Origin: Massospora cicadina
Lineage: Eukaryota; Entomophthoromycota; Entomophthoromycetes; Entomophthorales; Entomophthoraceae
DNA: 64,000 nucleotides
Direction: 5' to 3'
Assembly (NCBI GenBank): GCA_022478985.1
Contig: JAKSZP010005575.1
Location: forward strand, 41,477 to 105,476
Shown here: positions 49,996 through 61,599 of the stretch, in pieces
Numbering within the stretch: position 1 is the stretch's first letter
Layout: each line of letters begins with the position of its first letter
The notes under the pieces: generated by a model
Database searches by the model: none
What the model saw: only the letters and a program-made list of their open reading frames with translations
Told to the model about the DNA's origin: nothing
Program-made: the position numbers and the translations under genes

Positions 49996-51779
49996 ATAGA
50001 TAATAATTTTATATTGATTTATCCTCAACTTAAGGATGATTGTTCTTATTTTACCTCTTGGGGGAGGGAGTATGTATAGCTATAATAGTAAATAAACCAT
50101 GAAAAATCTATTTGAGATCTAATGATAGCAAGAACTAAACTTACACAAAGCCAGGTTTGTTGGGCAGAGGCTGAAACCTGAGATAACGTGACAAGGGAAA
50201 GAGAAATTGAGATGTCAGTACTTGTCAATTGTGATACCCTAGATCAGGGAGGGAAGCAACAGGTTAAGAAAAGGCAGTTGGTGAATAACCTTAAGTAATC
50301 CCAATATAGCACCAGAGACAGATGATTGGTCTCAAGAACTTGCTGATAATCTTCATCAAGAACGCTGGGCATGTGATCCAGCAAAGAGCAAGGGATGCTA
50401 GGCGGAGATTGCCAAACTATGCCACCAATTAGAGCCATAAGAGGGAGGTATCATTGCAAAGCGCCAGAAATGAGGTAGGTGTGAAGGAGAAGATGGCATC
50501 CTGAAGGCAATGACTATAAATTTTCTTGGATTTGAAAACAGTATAATATGTTATTTAGAGAGGCTGGAAGCTTTGTGGCCCAACTTTGAAGAACTAATCC
50601 CATGAAATGAAGGGAATAGGCTGTAATGTCTAGATCTAAGATTCTTGAGAGATCAGAAGGGTGCAGAGCTATGGAAAAAGCCTTAGTTACTCAGTTACTT
50701 ATTTCTGCATAGGAATGCTCGAAATTTTTACAATTTTTTATAGGCTGTTCTGTTGAAAAACAACTGGCTTATAATATTGGCTGAGTCAAAAAACTCAGGA
50801 AGAAAGTTGGATCAGGCACAAAACAACTGACTAATATCAGATGGCATTGCTTCAGGAGGCTCAACAATAATGGTAGAAATATTTGCAAAAAGAGCTAAAG
50901 CTAGGAGAGTATTAAAGTCCAATTTGGGAACTGATGAAAGAGGAAGAATTGAACACAAATCACTTGAGATGGTCGCTACTCTAGTTTCATTGGGACTGGA
51001 TATTGTTGCTGGTAGTTTAGTGGAAAGACTACCTACATGTGCTTGACTGGGAGTATAGTTTTAGGAGGACCATAGAAGAGATTTCTCCAAGTATATTGAC
51101 TCATCAATTGGAAAAGACAGGCATCTTTATCAGAAATATGGTCAAGATATTGTGGTGCCAAAAATTCGAATTTGACATTTGAGCTGGATGAGAGGGGGTA
51201 TGTCAGACTTTTTTATAATGGTCAACATTATCCAATTCTGTGTATATTATGCTCTAATTTATTCTAATTTAGGCATAATTGATTATAATATATATATATA
51301 TAATAAGCTCTTCAAAAGAAAGAAAAAAAAGGAAAGAATGATATGAATCAAGAAAGTTATTAAGATAAAATAACAAGGGCGAATATAATTGATCATTCTT
51401 ATTTTGCCATGAAATGACACTGATGGTTGTACCACCTGCATAGAATGAGGAGGTGGATCAAGGAATCAAGGACGCTAACTGATGATCCTGATTATGAAAA
51501 TGGGTTGTTTACCCTGACTAGGGGAAAACTGACTTCCCAGGACTAGCATCAGCACAAACAAATTTACTAGGCTGACATGGAAGTGGGCCATGAGAACGGC
51601 GCTCTCAAGAGGCAGCAGTGAGGAAGAAGGGAAGAGAAAAGCAGGCCAAAGGATGTCATGAGCAGTATTGAGTGTGTAAATGACTGGTTTATGCTGGAAA
51701 CTTGAATTATTCAACCTGGCCTAAGGTGGCATTCTCCTATCTAAGTCTATTCTCGCTGGATCTTGGCAAGAGTGTGATG
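49996..51779 (+). other. Element E 3' internal region and polypurine tract
   Basis: AT-rich DNA between B and E's 3' LTR. Parts of it recur, inverted, in M (CTCCCTCCCCCAAGAGG near 50065 and 55680; the ACCATTATAAAAAAGT block near 51215 and 55395; the block next to the LTR). It therefore belongs to the retrotransposon family and is not host DNA. It ends in a decayed purine tract just before 51780. The minus strand has modest open stretches (for example about 51160-51020, KFEFLAPQYLDHISDKDACL), antisense to the element, with no family I recognise. Confidence 0.6.
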
Positions 51780-52843
51780 TATTGGATCTTTGCCCACCTT
51801 TCCAGCTTCATAGATTACTTGCTGGATCACTAGGGGATAAGTCATACTAGCGAATATTTTGACTATCAGTTGGCCTCAATTTCGATTAAAAGTGTTCAGG
51901 GGTATTTTTTGGGTAATTTGGCAAGTTCAGATCCATTGAGAATCAATCCACGTGAATGCTTGAGATCACCTGGGGAAGAGTTTCTGAACAAATGGTATAC
52001 CTAATAGTTAATCTTTGATTAACTATTAGGTATACCAATTGGGATTGGTCAGGTTTCATCAATGATCAATTAGTAATTAAATTAGCAGGTGTAAATTTAG
52101 CAATGCCACCTGCAATTAATGAATTAATCAGTTGGTTCATGACCTGGCATTTATGGGTAAAGATACTTTACCTAAAAGGTCACTAGCCTAATATGGTTGG
52201 CTTGCTGTGATCAAATGAAAAATGTTAGGGACACGGTTTCTGGCTCAATATGTTTCAGGTCATAAGGATGTATGACAGAGAATTCACAAACCCAAGGGAG
52301 AAGACCATTGCTGGTAGAGATGTTGTTGGGAAGTTCAATGGCAATGGCTTTAACAAGATTCTACAATTGGGATATAAGTCTTAAAATCTTCAGTTAGCTA
52401 TTGTTGTGGTATATAATAATTGTAGACTCTTTTGTATGTATAAAGAGTAAGGATCAGATATTCTTAGAAGTGAAGCAGACCTTAGACGTGAATCTCCACA
52501 GAATTAGCGTGATTAGAAAAAAGTCCGAGAACCTCTAAATCTGAGAGTTTAATAAGTTCAGCCAGAACAGGGAAGAAGTCTCTATAGTTAAAATAAGCAG
52601 TTCATTATAGGTCTAGCGTTGTAACATATCAGGCTAAACTATTAACTACGGATAATAGTCATTATACTATTAATCAATCACATATCAATTACTATCAAGC
52701 AACACAAATTGTGCACATAACAAACCAGAGCTTTAATTTCTGGGAATTATTGTTCTTTAACATTTAAGGAATAGTCCTAGATTTTAAGATTTGGTTCTCA
52801 CTACAGAGGTATTAGAGTAGCCACCAGTTCCCAGATTTTAACA
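51780..52843 (+). repeat. Element E 3' LTR
   Basis: It aligns with the 5' LTR (3161-4187 plus 34063-34182). It starts TATTGGATCTTTGCCC (TG changed to TA). Near its end it contains an internal copy of LTR-end plus primer-binding site (ATTTTAAGATTTGGTTCTCA near 52781), then the true end TTCCCAGATTTTAACA at 52843, followed by ATTAT, the matching target-site duplication. Confidence 0.8.
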
Positions 52844-52848
52844 ATTAT

Positions 52849-53950
52849 TTAAACTGACTGGGAAAGTTGATCTTCATAAATGAGCAGGCCCAGGTGTTGA
52901 CCTCATTCTTAGCTATCATGGAGCCAGATGCTGTTTCTCACGTTCAGAGCTGCCAGAACTGTATTCTAAGAATACGTCATGAATTCCAGTAATGGTGTGC
53001 GGGTTTGGGAGTGGATTTCTAATTGTTGTCAGTCATGTGGTTGGAACATGGCTGGTATTGCTCAACTCCTTTGTTCCGTTTGGCGCAAACCTGAACATTA
53101 CATATAACAAGGCTCAAACACCTTCCTCCCAGTTCTGTGGGGGCCCTGGGAGGAGGCGTCGTCACTGGCGGAGAAGGATGGAACTGGTATTTACTGACAG
53201 TGTAATGGTAGGGTTCTCGATGGCTTTTATGTTTTTTGAGGTGTGGCAAAATTGGGGTGACAACCCATATAACCCATGGAGGTCTTATTAAAAACCAAAT
53301 CACCCAATGGTATGTGGCGTTGTCCATGGAGGCTCAGGACAAAATCCATCAAGTCACTGAATAGATCTGATTCCAGGCCCGGTTGGCACATGCAACAGGG
53401 GAAGCACCTCTCTCACTTCAACTAGCTCAGGTAATGGATGTACTACCTTTAGAATTGGTGGGACGGTTGCAGGAACTAATCAAGATACAAGGACTTACCA
53501 ATATCAATAGAGGAATGCTTGGAATTAATTGACCAAATGTGATGTACAGATAAAGCAAAAAATGAGCTGTGGTTGGCGCTCCTAACTGTTAGCCAGGAAC
53601 GGAGCTTGTAGAAGAAGATGCTTGAATTTTCTTTCCAATGGTGAAAGCAGCCCAGGCAGAAGATTCTTAATCTTTGTATATGTTCCTCCAGGGGTTGCAG
53701 GCAGATTTTCTGGTGGCTCTAGCAGCGGCAAAATTACAGGGCACGCTGGAAGAAGAGTTACATTAGCGGTTGTTAATTTTTTTCTTGCTGATTGTTTACA
53801 GAAGTTAACTGCACAGGTTCAGTTATGTGCACAATTTTCATTGATTGGTATTGAAAGATGTGTAATAATAGTATGGAGACTATTATCCATAGCTTAATAA
53901 AAAACCAGGTTGAGATGTGGTCCAACTCCAAACTTGATATGTTCCAGAAA
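52849..53950. other. Unassigned DNA between E and M
   Basis: It has several short open stretches on the + strand with protein-like composition (about 52890-52990; 53320-53520 including ARLAHATGEAPLSLQLAQVM; about 53680-53770), but they lie in different frames with stops between them. They look like a decayed coding sequence, perhaps an older gag or a host gene relic. I recognise no family. Confidence 0.35.
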
Positions 53951-54842
53951 TGCTGTATATGCTGAAAATTAAGGACTTCTTCCCTCTTCCGGCTGCTTAA
54001 CCTACTCTCAGATTAAGAGGTTCCTGGTCTTATAAACCCATCATGCTAAGTTGGCGGAAATCTGCTGCAAAGGTCTTCTTCTCTTCCAAGGATATCTGAT
54101 CCTCAATGTTTATCACAAAAGAGGCAACACTTATTGTACTACAACAATAATAACTTAAAATGAATGGAACTTACTACTATATGATCTGATTTAATATTAT
54201 AAAATACAAGGGAATTTATAGGGGAATTTAACGCTCAAATACTCTATTGGCGCCTCATCAAGAAAACGGCAGCTGTTGCCGTTGAATTTCCCTTCAAAGT
54301 CTCTTTCAGCAATGGTCTTCTATATTGGGCTAAGGATTCCTCCGGCAGACATCCCAGAGACCTAAAAATGAAAAAGAGCCAGAAAACGTGTCCCTAACAT
54401 TTTCGCTCAGTCATAGAAAGCCAACCACATTTGGCTAGTGGCCTGCATAGGTAAAGGGGCTCTTACTCCATCATAGCAGGTCGCTCGCAAACTGATAGAT
54501 TTACTATTTTCAGGTGGCATCACTCAACTCACAACTCCTACATAAATCTCCAATCAGTCAATGATAAAACAAGACTGATCCCATCTGGTACAAATAATAG
54601 TTAATCAACGATTATATATCAGATGACTCAATTTCGTTGGCAACTTACCCTGATAATTTCTTAGGCATTTACACATATTGATCACAGTGTATTCAAAACT
54701 GGCAAATTATCCAAAAATCTGCTGTTCTTATTAAACCAATATTAAAATTAACCAATATCCAAATTTATTTGCTAGCAGGACTTATTATTAACATACCAGA
54801 AGATAACCTAGGAAGCTGAGAAAGTGGGCAAAAATTCCAACA
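53950..54842 (-). repeat. Element M LTR, inverted relative of the E LTR, truncated
   Basis: On the minus strand it begins TGTTGGAATTTTTGCCCAC at 54842 and follows the E LTR, sharing the GGGACACGTTTTC block, down to the GGGAAGAAGTC block near 53965. The LTR end and primer-binding side are missing. It is preceded by a well-kept polypurine tract, AAGAGGGGGATG, at about 54843-54856, so this is M's 3' LTR. Confidence 0.75.
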
Positions 54843-55859
54843 CATCCCCCTCTTGCCTAGATTTCCAACGAGATATGATCAGGCAGGAGAATTCCACCTC
54901 AGGTCAGGTTGAATAATTTCAAGTTTCCAGCGTAGCACAGCCATTTCCACACTCAACACTGCTCATGACATCCTTTGGCCTGCTTTACTCTTCCTTTCTT
55001 CCTCACTGCTGCCTCTTGAGAGCGCAGTTCTCATGACCCACTGCCATGTCAGCCTAGTTTTTTTTTGTGCTGATGCTAGTCCTGGGAAGTCAGGTTTACC
55101 CCAGTCAGGGCATATGACCCTTCATCGTATACAGGACCTTGGTTCAGCGTCTTTGATTCCTTGATCCACATCCACATCCTGGGCAGGTGGGACTACCATC
55201 AATGTCATTTCTTATGACAAAAAAAGGGAGGTTAATTATAAATGTTTTTGTTATATTTTCTTATAATAAATTTTTTTCTCATATCATTCTTGCCTTTTTT
55301 TCTTTTTTAAGAGATTAATTCATAAATTTAAAATTAATTGTACCAACTTTTTGAGACTTAGAGCTTTATATACACTAAGTTGTAATTGTTGACCATTATA
55401 AAAAAGTTGACATCCCTTTTTTGCTTAGCTCTTACGCCAAATTCATTTAATTCCCAGTACCAAGAATTTCTGGACAATCTTTCTGCTGCTTTCCTCCTTA
55501 ATCTTAGCATTGCGTTTGACCAGTACCAACAGTTAACTTTTTCTTTCCCTGGTCATAATCTCAAGGCTCAGTTTCTGCTCAAAGAACTTGGATTCAGTTG
55601 GGTAATATTGCTAGTGTTTGATCTCAAATAGAGTTTGGAGGCTTGTTCATTCCTACTGTCATACAGCCTCCCTCCCCCAAGAGGAGACATAGGCTAAATT
55701 ATCTCTGAGGCAAAAATAACAAATATAAAATTATAAAATATTTGCTATATTTTCTTTTTTTACATCTTTTTTATATATTTTTTATAAAGTTTGTATTTTT
55801 TCATTTTATGGGACATGGCCTCTACTTTGTTTGGTGGTCCATCTTTTCTTTATTCCCCC
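54843..55859 (-). mobile_element. Element M 3' internal region
   Basis: The inverted counterpart of 49996-51779, shorter because of deletions. It has an 81-codon open frame on the + strand (55386-55631), antisense to M and in the region homologous to the minus-strand open stretches of E. It shows no recognisable domain. M is cut at 55860 by element I, and the remainder presumably lies beyond the window. Confidence 0.6.
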
Positions 55860-56416
55860 TGTTATAATTTTCCAGAATTGGTGATATACGCCAAAGGTGT
55901 TTTTGCACAAATTTAAGCCCACTGAGCAATAATATCAAATAATATGACAATTGTCATTCTCAAAACAAAGTGATAACTTATTAATTAGGAAGCAATCGCC
56001 CCAAAGACACTCTTTATTTATTCTAATATATACAGCGGATCCTCGCTGTTTTGCTCACTATAAACTACTAACAATCCTCCTTCTTCAATCATCTCATCTC
56101 ACTTATATCTCAGTGACTTCAGACAATACCATAACCTTGACTTAGTAATACAGTTTTATCACTCTCATTGGTTCCAGCAGAGTCATCCTTCATTTAAAAC
56201 ACAATCGCTAATTTGAGGCGATTTACCTATTATCCTTCATACGTCAATATCACCTAATCGCCTCATTCAGAGACAATCCAATAGCTATCCGTTATAACTT
56301 AATATTGCATCATCAGAGGTGCTCAAAAATCATAACCTATACTCAGGCTTGGCAGATTCTACCCATTCCGCCATAACAACTTAGGGCTATTGTCCAATTA
56401 TATCAGAATCGCAACA
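55860..56416 (-). repeat. Element I 3' LTR
   Basis: 557 bp. It runs TGTTGCGATTCTG at 56416 to AATTATAACA at 55860 on the minus strand and follows polypurine tract CAAGGGGGTAA. It resembles the C LTR at the ends and in the CACTGAGCAA block but is diverged elsewhere. Confidence 0.7.
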
Positions 56417-58036
56417 TTACCCCCTTGACTGGATGATAAGGCTCCTATTGCTTATACAATCAAAAAACTTCACATGTACTTAGCTTATAATCCGGCCACC
56501 TGCAGGGTCCTTGATGGTATAGGCGTTGACATCTGTCTTCTCAATAACTTTAAACGGCCCAATCCAGATACTGGATAACTTATGATTTGGTCTGAACTAA
56601 TGTTGATAATGGAATAGAACCATAACACCATCTTTGAATTGGGCTACCCCACTACGTCGTACATGATCAGCAGCTTGAGTAGAAATCTAGTTGGATAAAC
56701 TGAACGATTACACTTCAGTTTGAAATTTGGTTAATGTGTCATCTAAGGTCGTCAATTAGCGTCAGGGATCAATTCCACCAGTATCTTCTACAAAGCATAT
56801 AGTAGTGCCAGAAGAGCAGGGCGTCGTCCATATAGTATTTGAAAAAGGCTCATCCCCGTGGTGGAATGATAGCTGATGCTATATGCAAAGATGGTGGTGG
56901 AAAGGAGGGAACTCCAGTCTGAAGGTTGATCCGCTACCAGTTTATGGAGCATGTTCACTAAAGATCTATTAACCCACTTGACCATTCCACTGGACTCAGT
57001 GTAATATGGGGGCTTTATAACCCTGTGGATGTCCATAAGATCTTTCAGCTTTGGAAGGATGTGGGAGGTGAGGCTAGTTTCATTATCAGTAAGGAGGAAC
57101 TGAGGTCAGCCATGCTTCTAGATAATATATTAAATAATGAACTTAACACTGTGACCGCCTTCAAATCATGTATTGCCTTTGCTTTATCTCACCTGGTCAA
57201 GTAGTTGATTGCCACCAAAATGTACTTTGACTGGTTAGCTCCCGTAGGCTGAGCCAACAACATCAATGGAAACTGTATGCCAAGAAAAGTGCGGTTTCAT
57301 TAATTGATATGAGGTCTTCTGGAGAAACAGCTTTTCCACTTGGCACTGGTGGCAGGAGGAGATAGTGTCAAGCACATTGAAGTTCATGCTTTCTCAGTAA
57401 TATTGAGGCTGAAACAATTTTATTGTATTATGCATGCCACCATGTCCAACTGCCATGCACGCTCATAATGATACCATACTGTGCATATGTTCATGGGAAA
57501 AACACCATAGAATCGCCAATCCACTTGTACAACTCCCCATTCCGCTGGAAGGTATTAGCTCGCATTTTATTTAGTGCCTTTATCATTTGAGGCGGTTTTT
57601 CATCTTTTTGGGTAACTAAGCATTTTTTTACATCACATCACCAAGTCTTCTGTACCTAAACTGCTGGTAATCTCAATAAGCAGTCTGCATTTTGATGTTT
57701 TGCTCCAGGTCAGTGAAGAAAATCAAAATCATAAACCTGCAGTTTGAAGGCTCGTTGGGTTAAGTGCCCTTCCAGCTCCTTGAGGTTCTGCAACCAGCGT
57801 AACAAAGCATGATCCATTATGACCTTGAACTTCATTCCATGAAATATACCCTAAATTGCTTATATGCATAAATTACCATTTAGCACTCCAACTAGGTCAC
57901 AGTATAGTTGCGTTTATGGCTGTTCAGACTCCAACTGCAGTACGCTATGGGGTGCTCTTCCCCCTCATTATCTTTTTGGAAAAGGACCACCCCTACAATG
58001 GAAAGGGACGCATCCATTTGGATAATGAACTCTTTA
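56417..58036 (-). pseudogene. Element I pol: RNase H and integrase remnant
   Basis: RNase H starts at the J junction with FIIQMDASLS (58036 downwards), then HPIAYCSWSLNSHKRNYTVT and RWLQNLKELEGHLTQRAFKL. LYKWIGDS precedes the integrase. The integrase zinc-binding part and core follow with frequent stops. PPYYTESSGMVKWVNRSLVN (about 57015-56955) is the region of the catalytic Glu, and MSLFQILYGRRPALL lies near 56830. A GPY/F-like end lies near 56560. Confidence 0.7.
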
Positions 58037-58899
58037 ATTTTTAGTACTAGTGGTGCACAACCCAAAAGGGGGAGCCGCTTTGAATAAATATTTGCAAATG
58101 AGCCAAATAAAGGGATTATTGAATAAAAATTCCTAATATGGCACCTCAGCTAACAGCCTAAGAAGCTATATCAGAAGGTGAGGAAGTTTTGAGTAACTTT
58201 TGTCTGGCGCCAACTTTAGCTGATGGACCGTGGCGGACAACATTAGGGTAGAAGCATAAGTGACATGAGGCATGAGGAGGTATAGCTGCAGGTTTTCTTC
58301 GTTTATGAGGTTAGTGGTATCCATCGCCTCAACATATTAAGCAAGTTGATACTCAGAAAAAAGTGATGAGAGCCAGCACACAAATGAAAGACTTGATGCG
58401 CCAGAGGGTTTCGGGATAATTAATGTCAAAAAGAGAAGTTTTTGTTGCATCGATGCATGTGCATCCCACACCAAAAGCAAGCTCCTCAATTTCATAAAGT
58501 GCATTTCCTCAAAGTCGTGGGAAATATTAGGGATAGGAATACCCTCACCAAGGGGTTCCATTGCCCATGGACTTGCTAGCAAAGTATGGTGTTGTCAGGA
58601 GCAGCAGTGGCTTAAACTGCCATTTTATTTATTGTTTTTATAGAACAGATACCCATTCTATGGGCGAAGTTGGTGATGCCACAATTTGGGAGAATCGGCA
58701 AAAATTCCTCCAAAGCAAAATCCAGCTTGACATGGTCATTCATCTCATCAATCCATTCAATTTTCTCAAATGGATTATATTCAGCCAGCACTGGGACAGC
58801 CACCAGAATTGTGCAGTGGCAGGAGCTGATTGGCCACGTGCTGATGGCTGTGGCAGCTCATCTGAAACTGAGTCAGCCATCAACTTAGGATTCTGTAAT
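58037..58899 (-). other. J sequence 3' of ORF1
   Basis: Open minus-strand fragments (58582-58337, 81 codons) have no domain I recognise. The sequence does not obviously match the 3' parts of B or G. Confidence 0.3.
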
Positions 58900-60140
58900 C
58901 CAGTCAAATTATTTAAATTATATATATATTTTTAATTTTTGACTGGCTGCTGCTTTAGAAGCAGTGCCAGAATTTGCAAAAGTTGGGTGCAGGAGGATTG
59001 AGCCCAAAAAAGAAATTGGGCTGAACTAGCCACTGACCGAACACCAGAGGGAGTAGTGGCAGAAGCGGCGGAGGTGGAAGTTATAGGGCACTTGTGCTTC
59101 AAGTTATCAAGCTTGAAGAACAAGGGGCAAATGGCGCAGCCATTCTAGACGTGCACCCAGAATGGTTGTTTAGGGGTGGATCTGATCACCGTGTGAGGGG
59201 GAATTTCAAGGTGAATATCACAATGGAATGGGCAGATTATCACAAAGGTACGCAGTCCTGCCAAATGAACTGCTCAATTTAAAACCACAAATTGCAACAC
59301 AGGGTCTGCACCGTAAATTGCCAAACCCTCCATGAGCTCATGGCAGAGGTGTTTGGGGGAAAGATGTGAGGTCAACGCAGAAAACTGGACCACCAAAGTG
59401 GCCTCATCTATGATCCAGGTGGAAAACATTAGGGAGAGTTTTTTAAAAATTAACAGCAGCTTAGATGCTGCCGTTGCATCAGCCTTGGTACAGAAGCCAA
59501 GGTCAAAATGCCCCTTAAAGGGGAGAAAATCAATGAAGCTGGCAGGTTTAAACACCGCTGTGGCATCTCAATGATGGCCGCACTTGCATATGGAAGGAGG
59601 TTCTCATATTTGAACTAGAGGATGGAATGCAAATTGCTCAATGGAGCACCAAAGGGCTCTGGAGCACCTCCTGGGAGATTTTGAGATGGTTGTAAGTCTT
59701 GGGGACCAGCCTTTGAAGATGGATAGGACTCAGCACCCTTTCTGATCAAAGAGGGGGCCCAAGGTTCTGTGGACCCTCTGTCACAATTGGGTGACCTAGC
59801 CCACGTGATAGATGAGCGCTCAGTGACAGCTTTTCTCCCCAAAGCTGCCTCATTCCCTCCTCTTCCCTCCTCTTCAATCCTGGTAGGATTGATAGAGGGG
59901 GCCTGCAGGGAGGTGGTGCACGTTAGGGGGCTTGGGGGGGGGTCTGGAGGCCACCCACTTCCCAGGCCAGCCATGAGAAAAAACTGGAAAAATTGCAAAT
60001 TCCAGTGTTGGAGGCCAGCTGGTAAAAGCCAGACTAGGGGGGCTGGTTTGGGTCAGCCGGGTTCAGGGTCCATATTAGAATATGTCTCAGATCAAAGACC
60101 CAGGTACATTTGGCTCAAATCATTAGGTTCAATGTTCTGA
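58900..60140 (-). pseudogene. ORF1-like gene in J (RRM-like fold plus CCHC)
   Basis: The third copy of the ORF1 family of B and G. It has a proline-rich N terminus (59998-59615), then FIDFLPFKGHFDLGFCTKAD, ATLVVQFSALTSHL and ELMEGLAIYGADPVLQFV. The zinc knuckle is decayed to CPLFFKLDNLKHKC (second Cys to Phe, His to Asn). The tail runs to about 58930. Several frameshifts. No RT follows downstream. Confidence 0.6.
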
Positions 60141-60428
60141 GGCAGTTCCGGGAGGTTCAATCGTGTGAGTGGGCCAATTGTGGGATTGGCCCAAATTGCA
60201 AAAAAACCCGATCCATTGACTCCTGCTTTCCTAAATGAATCTGGAATTCCCAAGCTGTGCGAATTGCCCAAGTCAAGTCATCAAAACCTGGATTAGCAAT
60301 TTCAATTTGGCTTGGTCGCAAGAAGTTGTAAAAATTTGCAAAATATTTCTAAGCTTCTGCCAAATTGGGAGTTACCTTTCACCCCCTTCCAAGCCAGCCA
60401 ACTGAATTCCCTCCCCATTCCTAGAATA

Positions 60429-60474
60429 ACCAATCCCCTGACTCCTTCTTATGCCTATCAAACCATTTAAAAGG
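60429..60474 (+). promoter_or_regulatory. CCAAT-box and TATA-like pair
   Basis: ACCAATCC at 60429-60436 and CATTTAAAAGG at 60464-60474 are about 30 bases apart, upstream of the open frames at 60513-61377. The spacing fits a Pol II core promoter, but both motifs are short and could be chance. Confidence 0.35.
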
Positions 60475-60512
60475 CAACTGACCCCACTGAGGCCGTTGTC
60501 AGTTCATTCTTT

Positions 60513-61377
60513 TTGGCTTTCTTGAAAATAAAATCCGTGCATCTACCCCGTTTTCCACGGACCCCGCTCCTTGTCAACACAGATTTAAACTATCATTCCA
60601 TTGTTCGATCAGACAAGACATGCCATTGCCCAAATCCTCTTCCTGATGTTCACATACTGGATTATCTGGTCGCTCAATCCCGCCACGCTGCAGCAGATTG
60701 CCGATGCAATCATCCAGCCCACCCCCAAAGGTGAGACACTGTTCCATTCATTCCGTCGCATCTATTAAATGGAGACCATTTCGTTTATTTAGATGACGAG
60801 TCTGCCAAGGTTGCTCCCCAGTGAGAGCAATCTCAAGGCGCCCCTGGCCCACCATGCATGGGTTTGGCTCCATTTGCTGCCCCCGCCGCTGTGGGTCCAG
60901 CTCACCAGAAAGACTCTGAGGGTCCCTGTTTGGGGAAGCTCAGTTCCAGTCCCTCCTATGGGGTTTTTCCCTACTTCCACCCACATTTCCAACAACTGGG
61001 TGGTCCCCATACCACCTCCCACAGGTGCGCAAGCCTCTCCCTCAGGTTCTGAGGGCCAGCAACTGTGCTCCCTGGAGGAGTCGTCATCCTACCTGCCTCC
61101 CCTGCCTCTGGGGGTTGCCCCCACAAGACTCGCGGTTGCCCCCAACACAAACATTTGGTTTGCCTCAGGGGCATTTGGTACATTATTGAATGTTTGCTTC
61201 CCTCACATGACCCATAGATCCCCACTTCTCTTAGTCGCTTGGACCGCTATGTCTCTGGCATTCTGGGCCCTCCACTGGGCGCTCGCGCACCCTGACTGGG
61301 AGCCCAGTCTAGTTCTCCTTAGCCGCATCTTTGACAATGGTAGGCCAAGTCCCAAAGGGGGACATAATGCCCAGTAG
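60513..61377 (+). pseudogene. GC-rich, possibly spliced gene remnant in J
   Basis: An open stretch ending about 60730 (ATLQQIADAIIQPTPK) meets GTGAGA at 60731. The sequence resumes after TTTATTTAG at 60793 with DDESAKVAP in the matching phase, suggesting a 62-base intron (60731-60792). The frame then hits TGA near 60820, perhaps a former CGA, and continues open for about 75 codons (to near 61050). An alternative frame gives a 194-codon ORF from ATG 60793 to 61377, rich in Pro, Leu and Ser with a hydrophobic C-terminal part (LVAWTAMSLAFWALHWAL). I recognise no family. It could be a captured host gene piece or a transposon 5' region. Confidence 0.35.
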
Positions 61378-61599
61378 CATTAAGGGGCTAACAGAACCAG
61401 CCCAGTGTGCTTCAGCGGCGTTTGAAAGACACCAGATGGTGGCGTACCACCACCCCAAACCAAGGCAGCAAGCGTTCAATGCATTGACATTGGTAAGCTT
61501 TGGCTTGATCAAGTGGTCATTTTTTGTTTTTTTTTCATAAAAAATCCAATCTGGCCTCATATAGTTACTAAAGCAAAAGAGATCATTGTGAACTCTTTA

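Larger units (their letters stand above)
3161..52843 (+). mobile_element. Element E: old Ty3-type LTR retrotransposon, the outer shell of the nest
   Basis: E's own sequence is in pieces: 3161-4187, 34063 to about 39620, and about 49996-52843. The rest is later insertions. The flanks carry ATTAT on both sides (3156-3160 and 52844-52848). LTRs start TGYTGGGATTTTTGCCC and end TTTTAACA. Next to the 5' LTR is a primer-binding site, TGGTGCTCACTAC. The order is 5' LTR, gag with a zinc knuckle, protease, reverse transcriptase, RNase H, integrase, a long 3' region, then the 3' LTR. All coding parts are full of stops and frameshifts, so it is long dead. It is the oldest insertion, since D and B both interrupt it. 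Confidence 0.8.
58037..61588. mobile_element. Insertion J: 3.55-kb composite with 11-base target-site duplication
   Basis: J is bounded by TGAACTCTTTA at 58026-58036 and 61589-61599. Removing J and one copy joins element I's RNase H frame exactly (NFNKEFIIQMDASL), which proves the limits. Inside are a minus-strand ORF1 copy (about 58900-60140) and a GC-rich + strand segment with promoter-like sequence, an intron-like gap and an open frame (60420-61500). The duplication length points to non-LTR insertion. Orientation is unclear, because neither end shows a clean poly(A). Confidence 0.7.

Noticed and set aside
51780..52789. E 3' LTR ending at 52789, with the following TTTGGTTCTCACTAC as the start of another element
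   Set aside because: The second LTR-end at 52843 is followed by ATTAT, matching the left flank at 3156-3160. The inner unit is part of the LTR.
60793..61377. Intact 194-codon host gene
   Set aside because: GC-rich DNA opens frames on both strands here, no family is recognised, and the better splice-linked frame is a different one with a stop. Kept only as a low-confidence remnant.
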